From contig CBFIJK010000061.1 in NCBI GenBank assembly GCA_965662745.1, forward strand, positions 1 to 20,637: a stretch of DNA of 20,637 bases, written 5' to 3'. The notes beneath the pieces were generated by a model. That model did not search any database. It had not been told where the DNA came from and saw only the letters and a list, made by a program, of their open reading frames with translations. Below, piece after piece: positions 15,058 through 20,637 of the stretch. Position 1 is the first letter of the stretch; each line of letters opens with the position of its first letter. A program made the position numbers and the translations under genes. This DNA is from Anianibacter sp965662745 (lineage in GTDB: Bacteria; Pseudomonadota; Alphaproteobacteria; Rhodobacterales; Rhodobacteraceae).

Positions 15058-15132
15058 CCGTAGGGTGCGTGATCGCACGCACCGTTGCTTGGGATTGAGG
15101 GAAGGGGGTGCGTGCAAGCACGCACCCTACGG
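15058..15132. repeat. Nested palindromic (REP-like) intergenic repeat
   Basis: Outer arms CCGTAGGGTGCGTG (15058-15071) and CACGCACCCTACGG (15119-15132) are perfect inverted copies. Each side is itself a palindrome: GGTGCGTG/CACGCACC with centre ATCG (15064-15083) and GGGTGCGTGC/GCACGCACCC with centre AA (15106-15127). It fills nearly the whole gap between the SDR and the M24 gene and touches the M24 ribosome binding site. It looks like a pair of REP-type units in head-to-head order; units with a GTAGGGTGCGTG core occur between genes in many proteobacteria (recalled, not searched). In RNA it would fold into one long or two short hairpins. Confidence 0.85.
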
Positions 15133-15134
15133 CG

Positions 15135-15944
15135 TCACTGGATGCACCAACCGCCGTCGATATGAACCATCTGACCGGTCATGTAGTCGCTGTCATCCGA
15201 CACAAGAAACGACGCAGTTCCGGTGATGTCCTTGGGATAGGACACGCGCTTGATCTGCAGCGCGTCGCGAACGATGTCGTCATAGGCCTGGCCCTCACGC
15301 TCCTTGAAGCCGATATCCACCAGGTCCTTGTCGAGTTGTTCCCAAAGCGGGGTCACCACAACGCCGGGCGCGTAGCCGTTGACCGTGATGTTATGCTCCG
15401 AAAGGCCAAGCGCGCCGCAATGGGTCAGCGCGAGAACGCCGTATTTCGAGGTGCAATAGACGGTCACATCCAGAAGTGGCTTGCGCGAGGCAATGCTGCC
15501 GACGTTGATGATCTTGTAGGGGTGATCTTCCATCGGTCCCTGGGCGATCATCTGGCGCGCGGTTTCCTGCATCCCCAGCCACATCGCCTTGGTGTTGACG
15601 TTCATGATCATGTCCCAGTTGTCTTCATCGATATCCATGAAGAACCGGGGCTTGTTGAGGCCCGCGTTGAAGAGACCGACGTTGATCGACCCGAAGGCCT
15701 CGACCGTGGCGGCGACGGCGGCGGCGTTGTCCTCGCGCTTGGTCACGTCCATCTTCACGGCGACGGCTGTTCCGTTTCCGGCCTCGTTGATGCGCGCGGC
15801 GGTGGCTTCCGCCTCGCCAAGATCAAGGTCCCCGAGGCAGACATTGGCCCCCTGCGCCGCGAACGCCTCGGCATTGGCGGCCCCCATGCCGCGACCGGCA
15901 CCGGTTATGAGAATATTCTTACCTTTAAGGCGATTGGGGTCCAT
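15135..15944 (-). CDS. SDR, sorbitol dehydrogenase-like (polyol/sugar oxidoreductase)
   Basis: Short-chain dehydrogenase, 269 aa. TGAGRGMG at 14-21 binds the nucleotide, Asp39 in the GDLD segment suggests NAD preference, FNAG at 92-95, catalytic S150, Y163 and K167 (YCTSK). The overall layout and segments such as ETARQMIAQG and NGYAPGVVVTPLWEQLDKDL resemble the D-sorbitol 2-dehydrogenase (SmoS) type of polyol SDR. A strong Shine-Dalgarno (GAGGAGGAGAG) lies just before the ATG, 16 nt after the regulator gene. It is paralogous to the SDR at 19068-19865 on the other side of the divergent promoter: both share NKP after the NAG motif, ARQMIAQG, DITGT and DSDYMTGQ. Substrate is unknown; a polyol or free sugar imported by the transporter at the right end is a reasonable guess. 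Confidence 0.84.
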   Translation of the reverse strand: MDPNRLKGKNILITGAGRGMGAANAEAFAAQGANVCLGDLDLGEAEATAARINEAGNGTAVAVKMDVTKREDNAAAVAATVEAFGSINVGLFNAGLNKPRFFMDIDEDNWDMIMNVNTKAMWLGMQETARQMIAQGPMEDHPYKIINVGSIASRKPLLDVTVYCTSKYGVLALTHCGALGLSEHNITVNGYAPGVVVTPLWEQLDKDLVDIGFKEREGQAYDDIVRDALQIKRVSYPKDITGTASFLVSDDSDYMTGQMVHIDGGWCIQ

Positions 15945-15960
15945 GATCTCTCCTCCTCGT

Positions 15961-17709
15961 TCACAGTGACCTGTTGGCTCGTATCAGCGCATCGGCCCGG
16001 TCCTGGGCCTTGCGCAGCGTCTCTTGCGGGGATTGGATCCCGCGCAGCATGTCGTGAAATTCCTCGCCGCAGATCTGGATGATGCCGCCGATTTCCGGCA
16101 CTGGCGGGCGCGGCCAGAACTGCGGTTCATCGCGCCAAGACATCGCGTCCACCGCCTCGAAGATCGGCGAGGTGCGGCGCACTTCGGGGTCAGAGCTGAC
16201 GGAATAGCGCGGGTTTGTGCGGCTTCCGTTCTGCACATACAGCTTTTGCGCCTCGGGCGAGGTGAAGACGCACAGCGCCTCGACGGCCGCCGCCACCCGC
16301 TCGGGCGCGAGATTGGCCGGGATGCCCATGCCATAGCCGCCGACCGGGGTGATCGGGCTGGCGCCGGGGCCTGCGGGGTGGGGCAGGTAGCCCGTTTGCC
16401 CATAGGCTGGCGACGTTTCGTCCAGTTCGAAATACGGCGCCAGCAGCGTGTAGCCATAGGCCATCGCGACCTTGCCCGCCGCGTAGGGGCGGATGCGTTC
16501 GTACCACGACATCGACAGCACGTCGGGCGGCGAGTATTTCAGAAGTTCCAGAAGGAATTCCGCAGCTTGCAGCCCTGCCGGGGTGTCGATCGTCGCGGTA
16601 TAGGTGCCCTCGGCCAGATGGTCCGTGTCAAAGCCCCCCGCGATCCGGGGCAGGTCAAGCACGGGCTGGCCGAAATCGGCAAGTGCCATGAGGACGGTAT
16701 GCCCCAGCGCCGTGCCGCGCGCGGCGTTCCAGGCAATGCCGTAGCGGCCCCGGCGCGGCTGGTGCAGGGCACGCGCGGCAGCAAGCAGCGCATCGGTGGT
16801 CGCCGGTGGCTCCAGCCCCGCCTCGGCCAGAAGATCGCGGCGGTAGAATAGCAACTCGGGCGTCGTTTGCGCAGGCACGGCATAGGCCCGCCCGCCCCAA
16901 TGCGCCGCTTTCCAGCCCGCGGTGTGGAAATCTGCCGGGTCGAGCCGGTCGAGATCCATGATCTCATCCAGCGGCATCAGAACGTTCTTTTCGGCAAACT
17001 CGCCGATCCAAGGCAGGTCGACTGCGATTATGTCGTAGCGGCTCGCCTCGCGCGCGGCGTTGCGCAGGCCTTCTTCGCGCAGGCGGTCGATGGAAAAGGC
17101 GCGCTGGCTGATTTCCGTGCCGATGACCTGCTCGAACTGGCGCTTGAGATTGTCCATGACCATGAAAGTCGGATCGCCATGTACCAGCACGCGGATGCCG
17201 CCGGGCGCCTTCAGCGGGTCGGTCCGGACACTAAGCGGCGGGATGGACTGCGCGGCTGTATAGCTGCCGCCGAAATAATAGTCGCGCGTCTCCGGGCCCC
17301 TTGCGCGGCCGCCGAACCGGTCCTCGGCCATGCGGCGCATACGGCCCGACAGCTGCATCCATTGGGTCAGCAGCTTGTCGCTGGGATGCATGGAAAAGCT
17401 TTTGCCGGTCTTTGTGCGAGCGCGCTGGTCGATCAGACCTTCGGCCATCATTTCCTTGAGGCGCCGGTTTGCGGTCGCGTAAGGTACGCGGCTGGCGCTG
17501 ATCAGAGAGGTCGGCGTGACGGTCTTGGCGTCGAAATGTCCCTGCAACAGATGCAGCGCCATGCGCAGATGGGCGTTCGGTGCGACGATATCGAGCGCAT
17601 CTTCCAACTCGTCACTGAACTCCTCGAAGAACGACAACAGCTCAAGCATCTCCGTTCTCGCCTGTGGCGAACCCGGTCCTGCTTTGCTATGCCCTCCCAA
17701 GGCGTTCAT
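15961..17709 (-). CDS. Winged-helix regulator fused to family-1 solute-binding (MalE-type) domain
   Basis: 582-aa predicted one-component regulator. Residues ~45-130 form a winged helix-turn-helix (helices around LRMALHLLQGHF, recognition helix in SRVPYATANRRLKEMMAEGL, wing in IDQRARTKTGKSFSM). From about residue 150 on the protein is an SBP_bac_1 domain: GGIRVLVHGDPTFMVMDNLK, YDIIAVDLPWIGEFAEKN, LMPLDEIMDL, GGRAYAVPAQTTPELLFYRR, DLLAEAGLEPP and GIPANLAPERVAAAVEALCV. There is no signal peptide, so the binding domain should sense a sugar inside the cell. SgrR of E. coli (HTH plus SBP_bac_5) is a known parallel with a different SBP family. ATG 17709 is chosen because GGAAAGG precedes it by ~8 nt; the frame stays open to 17979, but that part runs through the operator-like repeats. 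It starts the - strand operon and faces the transporter operon. Confidence 0.82.
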   Translation of the reverse strand: MNALGGHSKAGPGSPQARTEMLELLSFFEEFSDELEDALDIVAPNAHLRMALHLLQGHFDAKTVTPTSLISASRVPYATANRRLKEMMAEGLIDQRARTKTGKSFSMHPSDKLLTQWMQLSGRMRRMAEDRFGGRARGPETRDYYFGGSYTAAQSIPPLSVRTDPLKAPGGIRVLVHGDPTFMVMDNLKRQFEQVIGTEISQRAFSIDRLREEGLRNAAREASRYDIIAVDLPWIGEFAEKNVLMPLDEIMDLDRLDPADFHTAGWKAAHWGGRAYAVPAQTTPELLFYRRDLLAEAGLEPPATTDALLAAARALHQPRRGRYGIAWNAARGTALGHTVLMALADFGQPVLDLPRIAGGFDTDHLAEGTYTATIDTPAGLQAAEFLLELLKYSPPDVLSMSWYERIRPYAAGKVAMAYGYTLLAPYFELDETSPAYGQTGYLPHPAGPGASPITPVGGYGMGIPANLAPERVAAAVEALCVFTSPEAQKLYVQNGSRTNPRYSVSSDPEVRRTSPIFEAVDAMSWRDEPQFWPRPPVPEIGGIIQICGEEFHDMLRGIQSPQETLRKAQDRADALIRANRSL

Positions 17710-17756
17710 TGACGCGACCTTTCCAACGTCTTTTGCCGAGCGCGATCCGATTGGTG

Positions 17757-17770
17757 TATCCGTTTTGGAT
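17757..17770. promoter_or_regulatory. Operator-like palindrome upstream of the regulator gene
   Basis: TATCCGTTTTGGAT: inverted ATCC (17758-17761) and GGAT (17767-17770) with a 5-base centre. It is 48 bp upstream of the regulator start and has the same half-site and spacing as the palindrome at 17841-17853, which suggests a second site for the same protein, perhaps for autoregulation. Function inferred only from repetition. Confidence 0.5.
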
Positions 17771-17805
17771 GATTTTGATGGGGTCACGATGGCTACTCCC
17801 GAACA

Positions 17806-17880
17806 TGTCCAGTGTGATGTCCGAAACGTATCCGAAAAATATCCAAAATGGATTATAAAATATCCAATACGGAATTTTTC
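17806..17880. promoter_or_regulatory. Phased TATCC half-site array in the divergent promoter region
   Basis: Half-sites T(A/G)TCC start at 17806, 17818, 17829, 17840 and 17861, that is at steps of 12, 11, 11 and 21 bp, close to whole turns of the helix. Two of them make palindromes with the same 5-base centre: ATCC-AAAAT-GGAT (17841-17853) and the weaker ATCC-AATAC-GGAA (17862-17874). The stretch is clearly AT-richer than its surroundings. A TATAAT is present on the - strand at 17857-17852 and could be the -10 box for the regulator operon, but no good -35 box is seen. The array is probably the operator of the winged-helix/SBP regulator and may control both divergent operons. Confidence 0.6.
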
Positions 17881-18019
17881 GGTGCATTTTGGAGGTTGGG
17901 AACGGGGCAAGGTTGTCGGGTAGTCGATCGGTTTGCCGAAAGACGACGCGGCGTCTGGGAGAGGCGCCAGGGAGATCAAGACACAAGTTCATATCAGCTA
18001 TATTCGGGAGGAGACCCAA

Positions 18020-18982
18020 ATGAAGCTTCGCAACGTACTTGCTGCCACCTCGGCGGCGACCGTCCTCATGGCAGGTGCCGCGATCGCGGAAAGCCACAGC
18101 ACCATGAAGATCGGCATCACGCAAAACAACGTGGGCGTCGACAGCTACCAGACCACGTATGAAAAGGCGTTCATCGCCGCGGCCGAGGCCAATGACGCGG
18201 TCGAGACAGTCGTTCTTGACGCCGGCGGCGACGTGGCGCGTCAGATCGCGCAGATGGAAGACCTGATTCAGCAGGAAGTCGACGCCATCATCATCTGGCC
18301 GACCAATGGCGAGGCGGTCATTCCCGCCGTCCGCAAGGCAAGCCAGGCGGGCATTCCCGTGATCGTCACCAATTCGAACATCGCCGAGCAGGGCTTTGAT
18401 TTCGTGGCCAGCTTCTCGGGCCCCGACAACATCACCCAGGGCGCACGTTCCGCCGAGATCATGTGCGACAAGTTCAAGGACATGGGCATCGCGGACGAAG
18501 CGCAGATCGTGCAGATCAGCGGCCAGCCCGGCTACACCACCGCCATCGAGCGCGCCAAGGGCTTCGAGGATCGTCTGCCCGAGGTCTGCCCGAACGTGAC
18601 CCTCGTGGAAACGCAGCCCGGCGACTGGAACCGCGAGAAGTCGCAGCAGGTCATGGAAGCCTTCCTCGTCAAGTATGACGATATCGATGGCGTCTATGCA
18701 GGCGACGACAACATGGGCGTTGGCGCCCTGAACGCGGCGAAGGCCGCGGGCCGCGAAGGCATCATCTTTGTCGGCGCGACCAACTTCGCGGTCGGCTACG
18801 AGGCGATGGCGGCAGGCGATTACTGGGGCTCGATCTACCAGTCCCCGGTCGACGATGCCGAAGCCGCGCTTCAGACCGCGATCGACACCCTGAATGGTGA
18901 GGAACTCCCCTTCCTCAACTACTTCGACACGCCGAAGATCACTCAGGATAACATGGACGAGTTCACCAAGCCCGTCTTTTAA
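18020..18982 (+). CDS. Periplasmic sugar-binding protein of a CUT2 (ribose-type) ABC transporter
   Basis: Type I periplasmic binding protein, 320 aa, of the Peripla_BP_4/RbsB kind. A Sec signal peptide is clear: MKLRN, a hydrophobic core to ~A24, and a probable cleavage after AIA before ESHST. The mature protein begins with the family pattern MKIGITQNNVGVDSYQTTYE and has AGGDVARQIAQMEDLIQQEVDAIII, a hinge-lobe segment PTNGEAVIPAVRKASQAGIPVI, DGVYAGDDNMGVGALNAAK and a C-terminal GSIYQSPVDDAEAAL. The ATG at 18020 is chosen over in-frame codons upstream because of GGGAGGAG at 18006-18013 and because it begins the signal peptide. First gene of the + strand operon, divergent from the regulator; a strong hairpin follows it. 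The ligand is likely a monosaccharide or polyol. Confidence 0.92.
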   Translation: MKLRNVLAATSAATVLMAGAAIAESHSTMKIGITQNNVGVDSYQTTYEKAFIAAAEANDAVETVVLDAGGDVARQIAQMEDLIQQEVDAIIIWPTNGEAVIPAVRKASQAGIPVIVTNSNIAEQGFDFVASFSGPDNITQGARSAEIMCDKFKDMGIADEAQIVQISGQPGYTTAIERAKGFEDRLPEVCPNVTLVETQPGDWNREKSQQVMEAFLVKYDDIDGVYAGDDNMGVGALNAAKAAGREGIIFVGATNFAVGYEAMAAGDYWGSIYQSPVDDAEAALQTAIDTLNGEELPFLNYFDTPKITQDNMDEFTKPVF

Positions 18983-18992
18983 GGTCCTCCCA

Positions 18993-19026
18993 CCGCGGGG
19001 CGGGGCGTTCGCGCCCTGTCCTGCGG
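18993..19026 (+). terminator. Intercistronic hairpin after the sugar-binding protein gene
   Basis: Arms CCGCGGGGCGGGGCG (18993-19007) and CGCCCTGTCCTGCGG (19012-19026) pair along all 15 positions (three G-T wobbles) around a TTCG tetraloop; a short T-rich stretch TCTTT follows. Placed 10 nt after the stop of the binding-protein gene and before the SDR. Such hairpins commonly cause partial termination or protect the upstream mRNA so that binding protein exceeds the membrane components. Confidence 0.75.
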
Positions 19027-19067
19027 GTCTTTACCTATCCGACAATGAATTCAGGGGGGAGCACGGC

Positions 19068-19865
19068 ATGGGACGTGTGTCTGACCGTGTCTGCATCGTG
19101 ACCGGTGCAGCAAGGGGGATCGGCCGCGCCATTGGCGAGGCGCTTCTCGACGAAGGCGCAAGCGTCTGCTTTGCGGATATCAACGGCGACATGGTGGCCG
19201 AGGTTGCCGAGGCGAACCGCGCCCGGCTGAACGGCGGGGCCGGGGCCGTGATGTCCACGCGGGTCGACGTGACCGACCGTGAACAGGTCCGTGCCATGAT
19301 CGCCCATACCGTCGAATCCTTTGGACGTCTCGACGTAAAGTTCAATAATGCCGGCGTGAACAAGCCGATGAACTTCATGGACGTGACCGAGGACAACTGG
19401 AATTTCATCATGGGCGTCAACGGTCTTGGCTGCATGATCGGCATGCAAGAGGCCGCGCGCCAGATGATCGCGCAAGGCACCGGCGGCAAGATCATCAACA
19501 CCGCCTCGATCGCCAGCCGCCAGGGTTTTGACAATGTCGCGCCGTACTGCGCGTCGAAATTCGCCGTCGTGTCGCTGACACAGTCGGGCGCGCGCGATCT
19601 GGCCAAGCACAATATCACCGTTACCGGTTTCGCACCGGGCGTCGTCGCCACCGAGATGTGGGACCAGGTCGATCAGGATCTCATGGCCATCGGCGCCGCC
19701 GCCCGTCCGGGGCAGGCGATGGAGGAATTCTCGTCCGAAATCCTGCGGGGCCGCGTGGCCACGGCAGCGGACATCACCGGGACGACGACCTATCTTGCGT
19801 CCAGGGACAGCGACTACATGACAGGCCAGATCGTTATGATCGACGGGGGGATGACGCTCGTCTGA
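19068..19865 (+). CDS. SDR, sorbitol dehydrogenase-like, within the transporter operon
   Basis: Short-chain dehydrogenase, 265 aa. TGAARGIG at 12-19, Asp37 in FADING (NAD-type selectivity), NNAG at 93-96, S147, Y160 and K164 (YCASK), and the C-terminal DYMTGQIVMIDGG. The start at 19068 has AGGGGGGA about 7 nt upstream; an extension upstream to 18894 would run back through the hairpin and the binding-protein gene and was rejected. It lies between the genes for the periplasmic binding protein and the permease, so the substrate taken up is very likely oxidised by it. It is a paralogue of the SDR at 15135-15944, with the same NKP, ARQMIAQG, DITGT and DSDYMTGQ landmarks; the two could act on different positions or epimers of related sugars. 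Confidence 0.87.
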   Translation: MGRVSDRVCIVTGAARGIGRAIGEALLDEGASVCFADINGDMVAEVAEANRARLNGGAGAVMSTRVDVTDREQVRAMIAHTVESFGRLDVKFNNAGVNKPMNFMDVTEDNWNFIMGVNGLGCMIGMQEAARQMIAQGTGGKIINTASIASRQGFDNVAPYCASKFAVVSLTQSGARDLAKHNITVTGFAPGVVATEMWDQVDQDLMAIGAAARPGQAMEEFSSEILRGRVATAADITGTTTYLASRDSDYMTGQIVMIDGGMTLV

Positions 19866-19918
19866 CGGGCGCCGGGCTTTCAATACAACGTCATGCCAGC
19901 GACCTGAGGGAGGGAACC

Positions 19919-20637
19919 GTGGCGACACTGACCAAAGAGCAGGTGGGGAGCGTCCTTGCCAAGCAGGGCATCCTGATTGCCTTCGCGGTCTTCATGATCG
20001 TGTTTACAATCGCCAATCCGAAATTCCTGACCGTGGACAACGTGTTCAGCGTGGTGCGGTCCTCGGCGATCCTGGGGGTCATGGCGCTTGGCGTGACTTT
20101 CGTTGTCATCAGCGGCAATCTCGACCTGTCGGTCGGCTCGATGATGTCCTTCTCGACCATCGTCGTGCTCGATCTGCACGACAAGATCGGCCCCGCGCTG
20201 GCGATCCCGGCGATGTTCGCCATGACGTTGTGCCTTGGGGCCTTCATCGGCTTTCTGGTGGGGTATTTACGGCTGAATTCCCTGATCGTGACACTGGGGA
20301 TGCTGTCTGCGATCCACGGTCTGACGCTGACCTATTCCGGCGGGCAGAACATGGACATCGCCGACAAGGAAGGCACCTGGTTCAGCGTTTTCGGGCAGGG
20401 CAGCGCGCTGGGTATCCCGGTGCCGATCCTGATCTTCATCGGGCTTGCGGCCTTTCTGGGCGTGGTGCTCTCGAAGACCGCCTTCGGGCGCAAGGTCTAT
20501 GCCGTGGGCGGCAATTCCACAGCGGCGACGTTTTCCGGCATCCGCCGCGCGCGCACCGTGTTCTTTTGCTACCTGATCTCGGCCGCCTGCGTGGCGACGG
20601 CGGGGCTTATTCAGGCCAGCCGCTCTCTCGGGTCGCA
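19919..20637 (+). CDS. ABC transporter permease, RbsC type (3' end outside window)
   Basis: The frame starts at GTG 19919, 4-12 nt after GAGGGAGGG (19905-19913), and stays open to the end of the window (239 codons). It encodes a polytopic membrane protein of the BPD_transp_2 family: a first membrane helix GILIAFAVFMIVFTIANP, the hallmark VVISGNLDLSVGSMMSFSTI found in ribose-type permeases, further helices (IPAMFAMTLCLGAFIGFLVG, IGLAAFLGVVLS) and the cytoplasmic coupling segment KTAFGRKVYAVGGNSTAATF followed by SGIRR. The full protein should have about 320-350 residues. It belongs with the binding protein encoded 0.9 kb upstream. The ATPase (RbsA type) has not been met in the window and probably follows. 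SDR and permease are separated by 53 nt. Confidence 0.92.
   Translation, partial: MATLTKEQVGSVLAKQGILIAFAVFMIVFTIANPKFLTVDNVFSVVRSSAILGVMALGVTFVVISGNLDLSVGSMMSFSTIVVLDLHDKIGPALAIPAMFAMTLCLGAFIGFLVGYLRLNSLIVTLGMLSAIHGLTLTYSGGQNMDIADKEGTWFSVFGQGSALGIPVPILIFIGLAAFLGVVLSKTAFGRKVYAVGGNSTAATFSGIRRARTVFFCYLISAACVATAGLIQASRSLGS

Noticed and set aside
15048..15125. 26-residue N-terminal extension of the M24 protein
   Set aside because: It only translates the palindromic repeat; ATG 15047 has GGAG at proper spacing.
17710..17979. 90-residue N-terminal extension of the regulator
   Set aside because: It runs through the AT-rich operator-like array and shows no domain; ATG 17709 has a good Shine-Dalgarno.
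1..20637. CRISPR arrays, tRNA or rRNA genes, phage genes, toxin-antitoxin pairs
   Set aside because: Both strands were scanned by eye; no regular spaced repeats, cloverleaf-like segments or phage hallmark proteins were seen.

Overview
The window looks like a chromosomal or megaplasmid stretch from a GC-rich marine-type alphaproteobacterium, most likely of the Roseobacter/Rhodobacteraceae group. This is inferred from codon use, the bicupin gentisate dioxygenase, the CUT2 sugar ABC transporter with many SDRs, and the style of operon packing (four ATGA overlaps and one TGATG overlap). No rRNA, tRNA or CRISPR array was seen.

Region 1 (1-9996, + strand) reads as one long operon: a 5'-truncated sulfatase, an SGSH-like sulfatase with a HEAT-like tail, a GH3 beta-N-acetylhexosaminidase, four genes of the gentisate ring-cleavage route (fumarylpyruvate hydrolase, zeta-GST maleylpyruvate isomerase, gentisate 1,2-dioxygenase, and a short DinB/mycothiol-type isomerase homologue), a GlcNAc-6-sulfatase-like enzyme, and the formylglycine-generating enzyme (FGE) that would activate the sulfatases. 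None of the proteins whose N-terminus is visible has a signal peptide, so the sulfatases and their activating enzyme appear to work in the cytoplasm on imported small sulfated molecules.

Region 2 (about 9997-11088) is a gene-poor break. It holds one small predicted membrane protein on the - strand and the decayed C-terminal end of an IS6-family transposase, which marks past insertion or rearrangement between the two operons.

Region 3 (11089-17709, - strand) is a second operon. Its first gene is an unusual regulator, a winged-helix DNA-binding domain fused to a family-1 extracellular-solute-binding (MalE-type) domain without a signal peptide. Then follow a sorbitol-dehydrogenase-like SDR, an M24 (creatinase/aminopeptidase P) family protein with one metal ligand replaced by Cys, a KduD-like SDR, a 2-keto-3-deoxy-L-fuconate dehydrogenase-like SDR and an FMN-dependent L-lactate/2-hydroxyacid dehydrogenase. 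The last three fit late steps of 6-deoxyhexose and uronate breakdown to pyruvate and L-lactate. A nested palindromic repeat lies between the SDR and the M24 gene.

Region 4 (17710-20637): a divergent intergenic region carries a helically phased array of T(A/G)TCC half-sites, some forming ATCC-N5-GGAT palindromes, and is the likely operator of the regulator. To its right, on the + strand, are an RbsB-like sugar-binding protein, a strong intercistronic hairpin, an SDR paralogous to the one in region 3, and an RbsC-like permease cut off by the window end. Regions 3 and 4 therefore look like one regulated uptake-and-oxidation system for a sugar or polyol. With the sulfatases and hexosaminidase of region 1, the locus as a whole suggests use of a sulfated glycan or glycoconjugate, possibly one carrying an aromatic group. 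That last idea is inference.
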